A stretch of DNA of 64,000 nt, taken from positions 62,001-126,000 of the forward strand of contig JANQFZ010000026.1 of NCBI GenBank assembly GCA_028277605.1, written 5' to 3'. The translations under genes and the position numbers were made by a program. Positions within the stretch are counted from its first letter, which is position 1. Each line of letters opens with the position of its first letter. The notes beneath the pieces are model-generated. The model searched no databases, was not told the DNA's origin, and saw only the letters and a list, made by a program, of their open reading frames with translations. Shown here piece after piece: positions 16,998-27,300 of the stretch. This stretch comes from Vallitaleaceae bacterium (GTDB lineage Bacteria > Bacillota > Clostridia > Lachnospirales > Vallitaleaceae).

Positions 16998-18254
16998 TTA
17001 ATCAATTCTTCTAATCCTTGCCCCCAGCTTTGCAAACTTTTCCACAACTTTTTCATATCCTCTGTCGATATGGTAGATATCATCAATAATAGTTTTCCCC
17101 TCCGCTCTTAATCCAGCTAATAATAAAGCTATACCAGCTCTCAAATCTGTAGCACAGACATTGCTGCCTGTTAATGTTTTCACTCCTTTAACTACAGCAC
17201 TTCTTCCTTCAACCTTGATATCTGCACCCATTTTAACTAGCTCCGACACTTGCATAAACCGATTTTCAAAAATAGTTTCAATTAAGACACTTGTCCCGTC
17301 GGATACAGACATCAGCGACATATAAGGCGCCTGCATATCTGTAGGAAATCCTGGAAAAGGCAGCGTTTTAATATCTGCTGAATGAACACCAGCATCAGCT
17401 TTCACTCTGATTTTATTATCCATTACTTGAACTATGACATTGTTTTCCTCAAGTTTTGCTATTAACGGATTTAAGTGCTTTGAAATGACATTTTCAATCA
17501 TGATATCCCCATTCGTTATTGCAGCTGCAATCATGAAGGTACCTACTTCAATTCTATCAGGAATGATCTTATATTTAACGCCTTTTAGCTGCTTCACACC
17601 TATAATTCTAATGGTATCTGTTCCTGCACCATGTATTTGAGCACCCATTTGTGACAAAAAATTAGCAAGATCAACAATTTCAGGCTCTACAGCTGTGTTT
17701 TCAATAATTGTTTCGCCATCTGCTAAAACAGCAGCCATCATTAAGTTTTCTGTTGCACCCACACTTGGAAAATCAAGATAGATTTTTCCTCCAACTAATC
17801 CCTTAGATCTTGCTTCAATATAGCCATACTCCTGTCGGATCTCTACCCCTAAAGCTGAAAATCCTTTTAAATGTAAATCAATGGGTCTTGTACCAATAGC
17901 ACAGCCCCCTGGAAGAAATATTTTGGCATAGCCTTCTCTTGCTAATAGAGGGCCAAGCATAAGAATAGACGCCCTCATTTTTTTTACTAAATCATAGGTC
18001 ATATCCTTGCAATGAATAGTGTCCGTTTTGATTTTAATAACAGCGTCTTTTTGATCCCAGTTAATGTCTGCTCCAACATACTCCAGCAGTTCTTTCATAA
18101 TAACTACATCTTTTAACATTGGAATTTCCTGTACTTCACATCCCTCATCCGTTAAAAGAGAACCAACTAAAATAGGGAGAACCGAATTTTTAGAACCACT
18201 AATTCTAACTTTTCCTTTTAAACCTATAGATTTTTGAATTTCAAGTCTGCTCAA
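16998..18254 (-). CDS. murA: UDP-N-acetylglucosamine 1-carboxyvinyltransferase
   Basis: A 418-residue cytoplasmic enzyme that transfers enolpyruvate from PEP to UDP-GlcNAc, the first committed step of peptidoglycan synthesis. It has the paired inside-out barrel layout of the EPSP synthase family. The catalytic loop LPGGCAIGTRPIDLH carries the Cys (near residue 118) that fosfomycin alkylates, and GSKNSVLPIL holds the substrate-binding Lys and Asn. The start is TTG at 18254 after AAAGGA. It follows ywmB by 27 bases, the same pairing as in B. subtilis (ywmB-murAA), where the second murA copy sits near sporulation genes. Which of the two MurA types this is cannot be told. Confidence 0.95.
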   Translation of the reverse strand: MSRLEIQKSIGLKGKVRISGSKNSVLPILVGSLLTDEGCEVQEIPMLKDVVIMKELLEYVGADINWDQKDAVIKIKTDTIHCKDMTYDLVKKMRASILMLGPLLAREGYAKIFLPGGCAIGTRPIDLHLKGFSALGVEIRQEYGYIEARSKGLVGGKIYLDFPSVGATENLMMAAVLADGETIIENTAVEPEIVDLANFLSQMGAQIHGAGTDTIRIIGVKQLKGVKYKIIPDRIEVGTFMIAAAITNGDIMIENVISKHLNPLIAKLEENNVIVQVMDNKIRVKADAGVHSADIKTLPFPGFPTDMQAPYMSLMSVSDGTSVLIETIFENRFMQVSELVKMGADIKVEGRSAVVKGVKTLTGSNVCATDLRAGIALLLAGLRAEGKTIIDDIYHIDRGYEKVVEKFAKLGARIRRID

Positions 18255-18281
18255 TGCTGTCTGTCCTTTCTCTAACTATTT

Positions 18282-19037
18282 CTAGTAATCAATCGTAATA
18301 ACAGGTATTGCCCCGTATAGGTAGGTACAGTTTTCCTCTTCATTATAGGTAACTGCTAGGTCAACATTAATTTTTTTGCCATTGGTTATGACATGTTCGT
18401 CTATATAATCACTATAAGCATAAATACTATATATTTCTGATGACTGAAAGTCTTCTTTGACTTGACCATCAAGATAGTTTAGCACATGATTCATAGCCTT
18501 TCTTGCTGTACTTTTATCAATATGTCCATTCATTCTACTGGTGATAGTTAAGCTATCGTTAGGTTGGATACCTAGTTTATCAAAAATATTATCCATCTTC
18601 TTCTTATAGTAAACAATACTTTTACATTTATTATTTAACGTTATACCGACGATTAAAAAATTTTCAACTTTTAAACGACTTTTTTCAACTTCTTCTATTT
18701 TTTGACTTACCTTTATCTGAACAGTACCATCTTTAGACTGCCGTGTAAAATGAGCCGTTCTCTTATAATCGCCATCATCCATGTCGATAGCATACTCTGG
18801 CGTTAATTCTAACTGTTCTGCAACGTCGCATATAAGCCCTTTGAGTTCAGTTTCTGTCATATAGCTTTGACTGTATTTACCCCATAGACTTACATCTGCC
18901 TCAATTAGTTTAAAATCTGTATGATTGAAGGCATCAACGAACTTATCAGTACCATCTGTTGTTAAGCTTTCCAATCGGCTCACTAAGAATAAAATGCTTA
19001 TTACCATAATTATGTAGAGATAATGCTTTCTCTGCAT
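18282..19037 (-). CDS. ywmB: YwmB-like TATA-box-binding-fold protein
   Basis: A 251-residue protein with a single N-terminal membrane segment or signal peptide (YLYIIMVISILFLVS), then an outer domain with the YwmB pattern: SLWGKYSQSYMTETELKGL, YAIDMDDGDYKRTAHFTRQS, the IKVSQKIEEVEKSRLKVENF strand pair and the C-terminal YAYSDYIDEHVITNGKKIN. Its function is unknown in the family. The ATG at 19037 is used; a TTG at 19052 is in frame. Its ribosome site GGGGG lies inside the last arm of the terminator of the upstream S-layer operon, so translation and upstream termination are physically linked. It is followed by murA. Confidence 0.75.
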   Translation of the reverse strand: MQRKHYLYIIMVISILFLVSRLESLTTDGTDKFVDAFNHTDFKLIEADVSLWGKYSQSYMTETELKGLICDVAEQLELTPEYAIDMDDGDYKRTAHFTRQSKDGTVQIKVSQKIEEVEKSRLKVENFLIVGITLNNKCKSIVYYKKKMDNIFDKLGIQPNDSLTITSRMNGHIDKSTARKAMNHVLNYLDGQVKEDFQSSEIYSIYAYSDYIDEHVITNGKKINVDLAVTYNEEENCTYLYGAIPVITIDY

Positions 19038-19039
19038 AT

Positions 19040-19094
19040 AAAAAACCCCCAATCTTTTCCTTTAGTTCTATCTAAAGTATAAACATTGAGGGGT
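19040..19094 (-). terminator. Terminator that overlaps the ywmB ribosome site
   Basis: On the minus strand ACCCCTCAAT (19094-19085) pairs with ATTGGGGGT, with one bulge and a G-T pair, then T residues run to 19040. An inner stem CTTTAG / CTAAAG extends it. The T run ends three bases before the ywmB start, and the GGGGG arm is the only ribosome site for that gene. Confidence 0.7.
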
Positions 19095-19124
19095 GTAATT
19101 ATACATTTTATGGATTACCATATT

Positions 19125-19967
19125 TTAGCGTGTTGTATGTAAAGACTGCAATACTCTTGAGAGTAAGACAGCACACTGCTCTCTTGTTGCTTTTAAATCA
19201 GGCTGATATGGGCTGTAATAGCTGTCATCAGACCTGACAATACCGCTTTCAGCTAAAGCCTTAAAAGCTTCTTTACTCCAATGCTGGATATCAGGATCCT
19301 TAAAACTGCTGTTAGAGTCGTATAAAGTGAAGGTTCTATTAATTACCGTTAATACTTCTCCGATAGTTATACTCCCATCAGGGTCAAACTTTTGGAGTCC
19401 TTTACCAACCAGGATTTTTTTGTCTGCCAGTGTCATAATATAGGGTTTAGCCCAAAAGGTATCTGTAACATCCGTAAAGGTAGAATCCAAATTCTTCAAA
19501 GTATATTGTGCAGCGTTGACAACCATTGTTGCAAATTCTGCTCTTGTCACTGTATGATTTGGTCGAAAGGTTTCATCAGAATACCCATTAATAATTCCTC
19601 TATCATATAGATTTAAAATGTGGTACTTACTCATTGTATCTTCGGGTAAATCTAATAAACCATTTTGACTCGTATGCTTTAACACAATTTTCACAGGAAA
19701 TACTGCATGGTTTAATTCTATAGTTTTTTTATCCCATCCCTTTGGCACATTTCCTACCTGATAATTTATCTGCAAAACATCTTTATCAATTAGATTCCAA
19801 CCATTGATCATAATAGCTTCGGTATTTTCTTCTTTCCATTTTAAATGGATATCCGCTTTATGGTCAGTTATAAAAGACACTTCATATATGACTCTGTCTT
19901 GAGCCATGGTATCGTGGGGTAGTAATGCTAGTAGTAATAAACTCAATACTATCAGTCGCTTTATCAT
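19125..19967 (-). CDS. Secreted protein with three SLH domains
   Basis: A 280-residue exported protein: signal peptide (LIVLSLLLLALLPHDTMAQ), a short beta domain (residues about 25-110), then three S-layer homology repeats. The repeats start near YHILNLYDRGIINGYSDETF, FTDVTDTFWAKPYIMTLADK and FKDPDIQHWSKEAFKALAES. SLH trimers bind pyruvylated wall polymers, so it should sit on the cell surface. It is the last gene of a three-gene operon, 15 bases after the 1.46-kilo-residue partner, whose own SLH-like end is degenerate. It may supply wall anchoring for the two large proteins; that is inference. Confidence 0.85.
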   Translation of the reverse strand: MIKRLIVLSLLLLALLPHDTMAQDRVIYEVSFITDHKADIHLKWKEENTEAIMINGWNLIDKDVLQINYQVGNVPKGWDKKTIELNHAVFPVKIVLKHTSQNGLLDLPEDTMSKYHILNLYDRGIINGYSDETFRPNHTVTRAEFATMVVNAAQYTLKNLDSTFTDVTDTFWAKPYIMTLADKKILVGKGLQKFDPDGSITIGEVLTVINRTFTLYDSNSSFKDPDIQHWSKEAFKALAESGIVRSDDSYYSPYQPDLKATREQCAVLLSRVLQSLHTTR

Positions 19968-19982
19968 GGTATCACCTCTATT

Positions 19983-22900
19983 TTAGTTACTAACTTTATC
20001 CCATATAGAAAAGAGCTCTCCGTAGGTTAAATATTCTTTTGGTCTTAAGTTTTCAGGGTCTAGCATAAATCCTATTTCATAAGCTTTCGCTATATTGGAG
20101 CTATAACTCTGGCTTATGCCTGCATTCTTTTGTATCTGGTTTGCAACCTGAGAGCGAATAGGTACTTCGCCATTGAGAATTTCATACGTTCTTGTAAACA
20201 TTGATATAGCCTCTTCTCTTGTTAAAGGCTTATCAGCTATTTCATTATCTAATATTATTTTAGCAGTAACCATTTGCTTTTTCTGGCTGGACGCTATAGG
20301 TTTCTTAACATCAACTTCATGTTTATCTGAGAGTATAGATAATAAGATATTTGCAACCTGAGTTTCACTAACCTTATCATCCAAATCAACGGTTGTCTCT
20401 AGTCCCGCTATCGTGAACTTGTTATAAATTGATTTCATGTAGGACTGCGCCCAATGACCACTATTACTTGATATGGAACTGCCCCCATCTATAAGATATA
20501 CCCCATAGGTGCCTAACACACTGGTCTTAATGGTCATATACCCTTCATAAGCATTGTACTCGGCATCTGCTTCTTGCCACTGATTCTTATAATCCTTTTG
20601 ATACGCTATAGCTTTTTTATCATATAAGTTGTACCTTGTCGTTGTCTTAAGGTCTACAGAAAGAGCTTTATCTGTATGGTCAATCTTTTTATTGCCTTTA
20701 TTTGATCTTAAAACAATCATAACTCCTTGTGCTTTAGCAGCTGATAAATACTCCTCGCTTGGCTTTCCATTATAAGGTTCTATCATAATGTGCACAGTAG
20801 GTATTTCTCCGTAGCTATTGACTTCTTTATTAATATGAGATGCTATGGCACCATAGGGCAGTGTGAACAGCATATCCCCTGTATCAATGGTTAAATCAAC
20901 CTTAAATTCATCAAAAGCTGTGATGATACTATAGGGAATGGTCACCTTTCGTCTTTCGATTGACTTACCTTCATATCGCGCAATATCAATATAAAAGGTA
21001 TATTGGTTTTTTTGAATCAGTTCTGAGATGAGCCTTTGATCGGTATGATAATCTTCGTCTTCCATACCTCTAAATCTATATTCTAATTCCTCATCGTCTT
21101 CATCATAAATAAACTCATAGTTATCGGTTGGCAGTAAATCAAAATCTGTGTCCACATCTGTATCAAATTCACCATCCGTTGGAACTGTTGTAATCTTTAT
21201 CGTCTTAGAGTAAGTACTAGATTCCTTAACAATAGTCTGCCCATCTTCACTACCCGTTATGGTTAACCTTGTTTTCATACGAATATAATAATGCCTATTA
21301 GGCAGCAAATTATTAATCTTGACTAAATTTTTATCAAGAAATTCAACATTGGTTGGCTGAACATCATTCTCTCCACCACTATTTACCATATAAATAGGAT
21401 CTATGAACTGTGGATTATCAGCCACTTCCATAATATAGGCATAAGATTTTTTTACTTGACTGCCTTCTTCATTAGGTACATCATCAGCATGCAATAGCCA
21501 TTCTATAGATATGAAATCTGAGTCTACATTTTTATCATAACCATGTGCTCTCATGCTTTGTAAAGAAGCTAAACCAATTCCTTTGGGATATCTAGGATTG
21601 GATACATCCTTCGTATGACCAATATAAGGATTACTCCATACTGACATCGTACCAGTTTCTGGATTGTTTGCCTTTATCCAGAAATAATACTCTGAATCTG
21701 GAAATAAATCATCAATAACAACCTCATAAAAAGAACCATCAGTAGGATATTCTGGATCTAGTGGGTTACTTGGAAGCGATATAACAACGTCTTGTGCTGT
21801 CGTAAAATCTTCTTTATCCGAATATTTCAACTCGTAGGTAAAGGCTGTATTATACTTCCACGAAACCGTTATACTGGTATCGGTATAGTCCGCTATATGC
21901 AGTGCAGGTACCGTTGGTTCTGGATTAATAGGGCTGGCATCATCTTCAGTTGCCACAACAATAGCAGCTGGATAATGCGCCATTACTAAATCACCTGTAT
22001 GTACCACTCTATAAGGATATACTAAAAACAAATATAGACTGTTAGGTGAAAGTCCCTCTTCTACATAATAAAGATAATCCACATTCATATCATCTTCTAA
22101 AGGCTGTATGTCCTTCCATGCAATAGGCTGTGTTCCATCTTTGTCTCCTTGCACCAAAGCGGAATAATAATCCGAAAAGGAATACGTAGGATCGGTTAGT
22201 TTCATAGTATCTATCTCATTTTGTACTTGGGCATAAGGTATTTGATAAAACTTGTATTGTACGTCTGAAACACCGAAGGCATCAGAACCTAGATCGATTT
22301 CTCTTCTATAAACATCAAAATCAGCATACTCTACACTACAAGCACGTACATAGGCAATCAAACGATCTATTTCTGCTTCATTTTTATATATGGTAAAGCA
22401 CTCCGTTTCTGCTGTTGGCTCTGTATGTATGGTTCCATTTTCTTCGACCCAAACCTGATGTGACCAAGATGAAAGCTTATCATATTTAATGGGATCTTTT
22501 GCTATAACCTCCCACCAGTTCTCTTTCCAAGTAACTCCAACTGCATCAGTCGTTACTTCATCTTCTTTGATTTTAAGAGGCGGTTTAACAATAGATGGTG
22601 GCTCAAAAGTATCCCCATCATACCCATAATAAATACTAACAATGGTAGGCTCTGAAACACTTTCTTGTGTTCCCCAAACCTTCTTTGCTACAATTTTAAT
22701 GTAATACATTTGATTGGGTACGATTTTTTGTAGCTCAGAGTAATTGGGATCATAATAATAGTCTAAAATATGTCGAAATCCTAATATGTCCCCAGAGCTA
22801 TTGGTAATCGTATTGGACGATGAAGGATCCGTATATTTTTGATTGTCAACAATCTTAATAGCCGTTGTTAAATCTTCTAATTCTTTTGTCACGTATATAT

Positions 22901-24359
22901 CATAATACGTATTCGTATCAATGATAGAATTACCAAAGGTAGGGGAGGTTGGATCGGTGTCCTTATGTCTAAAGGAACCCCAAACAAAATGGATATGCTC
23001 ATCATCATCATCAACATGGAACGTAATATCCTGATCTAATAAATTATCAATATTACCTGTATAATAATGACCTTCAACTAAGTACTTTTCCTGTAACAAC
23101 GCTTTAATCTCATCTACCGTATAATTGTTTTTTAGGTCTTCTATGATTTTCTGATTAATTACATTCGGAACATACGGCTTGGTAGGCTGGATCTGTAAAT
23201 TAATAGGAACGTAAGGAACCTTTTCTGATTCTGGCTCAATTGGAATTTTATTACTGTCTGAAACGGCTTCATACCTAAGCAAAAGCTGATATTCAACCTC
23301 TTTATCCGGCTTAGGAACCTTATAATACTCCATGTTGGCAGCCTTGTCATCAAAGACCACAAGGTTACGTCCTTGTCCATCCAGATACTCAACTAATCTA
23401 GCTTCGACCAATTCATACTCATCCTGTCCCTGTCCCAATTTGAAATTGGCAGGTATATCCCACTCTAATCTCACATACTGTCCATCTTCATATACTTCTA
23501 GATTAATATTGGTTGAACAGGTAAAGATATGTGGATAGTTTCTATTTCTTGTAACTGGTTCACCTTCAAAGTATTCTTGAACAGGCTCAACCATGATAGA
23601 ATATATTTGTCCAGGGTAGATATTATGAGTTAAAGTATATTTTAACTTATTTCTTTTCGTTACTGGATCATAAAATTCTTCTACTTCTGGATCGGATGCT
23701 TTTAAATCTGTAATTTCTCCTTCTTTATTATTCAATAGCTCTTGCTTCGATTTATTGGAATAATCTCCAGTTGCATAGACAATACGATAAGGCATATCCG
23801 CAATATTAACACTATCCCATACTACTGAAATACTAGTATCATCTGGAACTAAATCCACATAAACATCTGTAATTGCGAAAGCTTTTTCTGTGCCACCAAC
23901 CGTAGGAGCTAGAACATAGGTAGGCTGACCATCAATAACCACCGTGTGATAATGATAGGGCTGTACAGCAATCTCATAGAGACATCCTGTATCTAATACT
24001 ACTTCTTCATGAATATCTATGGTTTTATTATTATAAGCCTCCGTTCCTTTACTAATTTTTATGGTATCTGTATTCCCTTTTGTTCTATTAAAAACGGTAA
24101 CTTCATAATAATCTGGTTCATGAACGTTCATAGGATCCGAAGCAACATCCCAAGAATCTGGATCGTTCCAGCTGACAGTCATGGTTGGTCTAAGAACAGG
24201 CTTTCCCGTCACAACATCCTGACCCAATATATAGTGAACGTCATCGACAGTAACACTTTCTACAGGAATCTGAATATTTGCATAGCTTTCATTCTTCCAA
24301 GCTGCGTTAGTGATACATAGAACTATGACTATCCATAGGGCTATTTTTTTGTTATTCAT
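19983..24359 (-). CDS. Very large exported FN3-repeat protein with degenerate SLH end
   Basis: About 1,458 residues from the ATG at 24359, which follows AAGGAG by eight bases. A signal peptide (IALWIVIVLCITNAAW) leads to a long series of beta-sandwich repeats of fibronectin type III style, for instance VPALHIADYTDTSITVSWKY with DLFPDSEYYFWIKANN, and KINNLLPNRHYYIRMKT. The last 250 residues contain a helical segment and stretches like HWAQSYMKSIYNK and PLTREEAISMFTRTYEIL, which look like worn SLH repeats. It is rich in Asp, Glu and Tyr with no catalytic motif seen. It lies between a larger relative and a true SLH protein in one operon, so a surface-layer or matrix role is inferred. Confidence 0.8.
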   Translation of the reverse strand: MNNKKIALWIVIVLCITNAAWKNESYANIQIPVESVTVDDVHYILGQDVVTGKPVLRPTMTVSWNDPDSWDVASDPMNVHEPDYYEVTVFNRTKGNTDTIKISKGTEAYNNKTIDIHEEVVLDTGCLYEIAVQPYHYHTVVIDGQPTYVLAPTVGGTEKAFAITDVYVDLVPDDTSISVVWDSVNIADMPYRIVYATGDYSNKSKQELLNNKEGEITDLKASDPEVEEFYDPVTKRNKLKYTLTHNIYPGQIYSIMVEPVQEYFEGEPVTRNRNYPHIFTCSTNINLEVYEDGQYVRLEWDIPANFKLGQGQDEYELVEARLVEYLDGQGRNLVVFDDKAANMEYYKVPKPDKEVEYQLLLRYEAVSDSNKIPIEPESEKVPYVPINLQIQPTKPYVPNVINQKIIEDLKNNYTVDEIKALLQEKYLVEGHYYTGNIDNLLDQDITFHVDDDDEHIHFVWGSFRHKDTDPTSPTFGNSIIDTNTYYDIYVTKELEDLTTAIKIVDNQKYTDPSSSNTITNSSGDILGFRHILDYYYDPNYSELQKIVPNQMYYIKIVAKKVWGTQESVSEPTIVSIYYGYDGDTFEPPSIVKPPLKIKEDEVTTDAVGVTWKENWWEVIAKDPIKYDKLSSWSHQVWVEENGTIHTEPTAETECFTIYKNEAEIDRLIAYVRACSVEYADFDVYRREIDLGSDAFGVSDVQYKFYQIPYAQVQNEIDTMKLTDPTYSFSDYYSALVQGDKDGTQPIAWKDIQPLEDDMNVDYLYYVEEGLSPNSLYLFLVYPYRVVHTGDLVMAHYPAAIVVATEDDASPINPEPTVPALHIADYTDTSITVSWKYNTAFTYELKYSDKEDFTTAQDVVISLPSNPLDPEYPTDGSFYEVVIDDLFPDSEYYFWIKANNPETGTMSVWSNPYIGHTKDVSNPRYPKGIGLASLQSMRAHGYDKNVDSDFISIEWLLHADDVPNEEGSQVKKSYAYIMEVADNPQFIDPIYMVNSGGENDVQPTNVEFLDKNLVKINNLLPNRHYYIRMKTRLTITGSEDGQTIVKESSTYSKTIKITTVPTDGEFDTDVDTDFDLLPTDNYEFIYDEDDEELEYRFRGMEDEDYHTDQRLISELIQKNQYTFYIDIARYEGKSIERRKVTIPYSIITAFDEFKVDLTIDTGDMLFTLPYGAIASHINKEVNSYGEIPTVHIMIEPYNGKPSEEYLSAAKAQGVMIVLRSNKGNKKIDHTDKALSVDLKTTTRYNLYDKKAIAYQKDYKNQWQEADAEYNAYEGYMTIKTSVLGTYGVYLIDGGSSISSNSGHWAQSYMKSIYNKFTIAGLETTVDLDDKVSETQVANILLSILSDKHEVDVKKPIASSQKKQMVTAKIILDNEIADKPLTREEAISMFTRTYEILNGEVPIRSQVANQIQKNAGISQSYSSNIAKAYEIGFMLDPENLRPKEYLTYGELFSIWDKVSN

Positions 24360-24372
24360 CCTAACCACTCCT

Positions 24373-27300
24373 TTACCAATCAATGTTATTCTCTACTCGT
24401 GTTATCAGATCTAATGCTTCTTCAACTGTCATATTCTGGGTTGGCTTTAGTAAACCATCCGAGATAGGAATAAGACCTAGGTTAGCTCCAATTAACAGTA
24501 TGGATTTATAAGACTCATGAATAGCATGATAGTCCTCAATTAATGCATAATCATGAATTCTTACAGATTCTAGCTGTATATCATATTTTTTGCCATAAGT
24601 TTTTACAAAGATATAGAGAGCTTCCTCTCTCGTTATACTATTATAGGAACCTCCATTTAATAGAGTGATACCATTTTTTGCAAGCCAACTGTTGTCATCT
24701 TGTCCTTTTTTGGCACCTAATAACCGTGCCGCAGAAGCTATAATTTGATACTTATAAGCCACTTGAGTTTCACTCTTAATTTCATCCCTGCTAAAAATAT
24801 CCAATAAATCATATTGACTAACCACATCCGTAGTTAATCCACTGTATGCTCCATCTAAATCATCAAAGCTGATGGATTTCTGAGTGAAGATATAACTGCC
24901 AGGCTGATCCAGATCCAGCAGATATCGACCATTGCTAAATGTCGTCACCACTTCTGTAAAACCATGGCTCTCTTTTTTAAAAGCTTGAGCCTGTAGGATA
25001 TCATCGTCATCTAAGGTTGTGGCTAAATATAAGGGTACCTCTAGCTTTTCAATCATACTATAATCATCTTTAATGTATCGATCCATTAAAATGGTAACTT
25101 CTCGTCTATGATCCTCTTTCACTTCATCTAGTGTCTCATTGACTATTTCTAATAATCTCTCATCGTTAATGCCATTTTCCAGCTCTTCTTCAAGCTTATC
25201 CATCAAGGTGACCTTATGGTCATTAATTTCTGCATCTAATTCAGTCAGAATTCGTTCTTCAATATAACTTTCTGTACCCGTACTGCCTACAACCTGTATT
25301 TCAAGATTAACTAAATCACTGACAGGTTTTTTACCATTAACTAATTCATGATATTGACCCTTATGCAGGGTGACTCTTATAAAATAATCCTCTAAATTAC
25401 TGTCGTAAGCTTTTATTTTTTTCACGATATCCGATATTTGCTTAGTCGTTCGTATATTGATTGTAAACGGTCTTATGCCAACCTGCGTTTCACCATTCTT
25501 TATACATAAGGTCACTTCATTATTATTTGCCTCATCTATGACTTCATGTGGTAAATAGTATGTAAGACTGTAATTCTCTTCGCCCATTAGGTCGAATTGT
25601 GTATTTGAAGCTTGTGTCAATTGTCCCTCCATATTAGCTTCTCTATACTTAACGATAAAATGCTTATCATCACCATCTAGCTGCCAGAAGGAGACATGTT
25701 TTAAAGTCTCTGCCTGCTTAAGATAAAAATCTATATATTGCTTGTATTTATTTTCTATATCATGTGTCACTTGATCAAAATCTGTTCTCGTCACCACGCT
25801 ATCCGTAAAACTAGACGTTGGATAAACCAATAATCCATCGGGTAACGATTCAGGTTCTTTTGTCTTGTCAACAACTCTTACCTTGATACTATAGCTTTTA
25901 CCTGGGTCTAAATCACTGATCCTATAATAAAGCCTAGAGTAACCATCCTTAGCCCCATCTACTTCTTCTATAAAACTCGTTGTATACTCATCATAGGTAT
26001 AATCAATGTCATCGTCTGACTTGATATAAATCTCCATAATATAGTTATTACTTATATCTGAACCTCTTGGTATAGGCGCATCAAAGCGAATAATAGATTC
26101 TGTCTTAGCATCATACGTATAGGGTTCATAAGCTACTGTTAAGTTGATGGGTGCTGCTATAGGCGAAGTGGTTATAGTATCTGCAACCCAAGTCGAAGCT
26201 TGAAGAACAACCTTGTTTTGTATTCGTACGGTTCTTACATAGTAGTAGATTACTTTATTGGTATTATTACTTGTATCCGTTAATGTTATCTTATTCGTAC
26301 CCACCTCAAAGGTCTCAGATGCTTCTAACCATTCTTGTGTCATTTCGTTATACTTAACCAGTTTAGCTGTTCCATCCTCTACATATAAACGCCATGCTTC
26401 AACAGGTTCAGTTAATAAACTCGATTCTACAATATCTTCTACTTTAGTTTCTCTTGAATCTAGAGATGTTGGCATGGAACGATTCTCAATACTAAAGATT
26501 TCAAAACCATAGGTGTCTTCTGCAAATTCTATTGCTTCTGGATAAGTCCATGTTAAAATCGTCTTTGTCGAGTTCTCTTCTGCAAATTCAACAATAACCT
26601 CCTCAGGTGCGATAGGTATTTTTTCATCTTCTCCTGGCTCAGTTGGTATAACTGGCGAAGTCATGCTGATCATATTGGATGGTTCAGAATACTTTCGACT
26701 CTCCGCAGCAGTTATCTTATCTTTAACTTCAAGCTTAGTAACTACACGAACAAAGTAGTTGGTATTGGGATCTAGATTCTCAATATCAACACTAATATCA
26801 CCTTTTTGAGACGAGAAGGTTGGAACTTCAAAAAACATAACGTCCCCCTGTCTTAAATCCCTAAGCTCAGAATCCGTAAGTTGAACCCTTTCCGAACCAT
26901 ACGTTAACTGATCATACGTTGAATGATCATCCGCATCTTTTATATCCTGCTTATCTAAATCTTTTAATTTATTTTTATCCTGAGTAATATACACACCGTA
27001 GACAATTTTTTGTAGTTCTAGATTGATAGGATACAGCATTTGATCGTTATAATTATCTATATCTATTGCCTTCCAGCTCACATCGACTGCGATAGGGTCT
27101 GTTTTTTCTTCAACTGTTTTAGGTTGATAGCCTAAATGGTCAACGATAGGTACATCAAGGCTAATCATACTTAGAGATAAACTTTCTGGTATAGATTTAT
27201 CACTAAACCCTAAACCATCATTGGAAACATATACAGAACGCATCCTTAAAAAGTTGATACCCGGAAATTCATAGTCATAAGAGGTTACGCCAGGTAAAAC

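Noticed and set aside
16925-17086. Long form of the Arg/Tyr-rich protein starting inside murA
   Set aside because: The 54 added residues overlap murA in another frame, and the TTG at 16924 has GGAGGA seven bases upstream.
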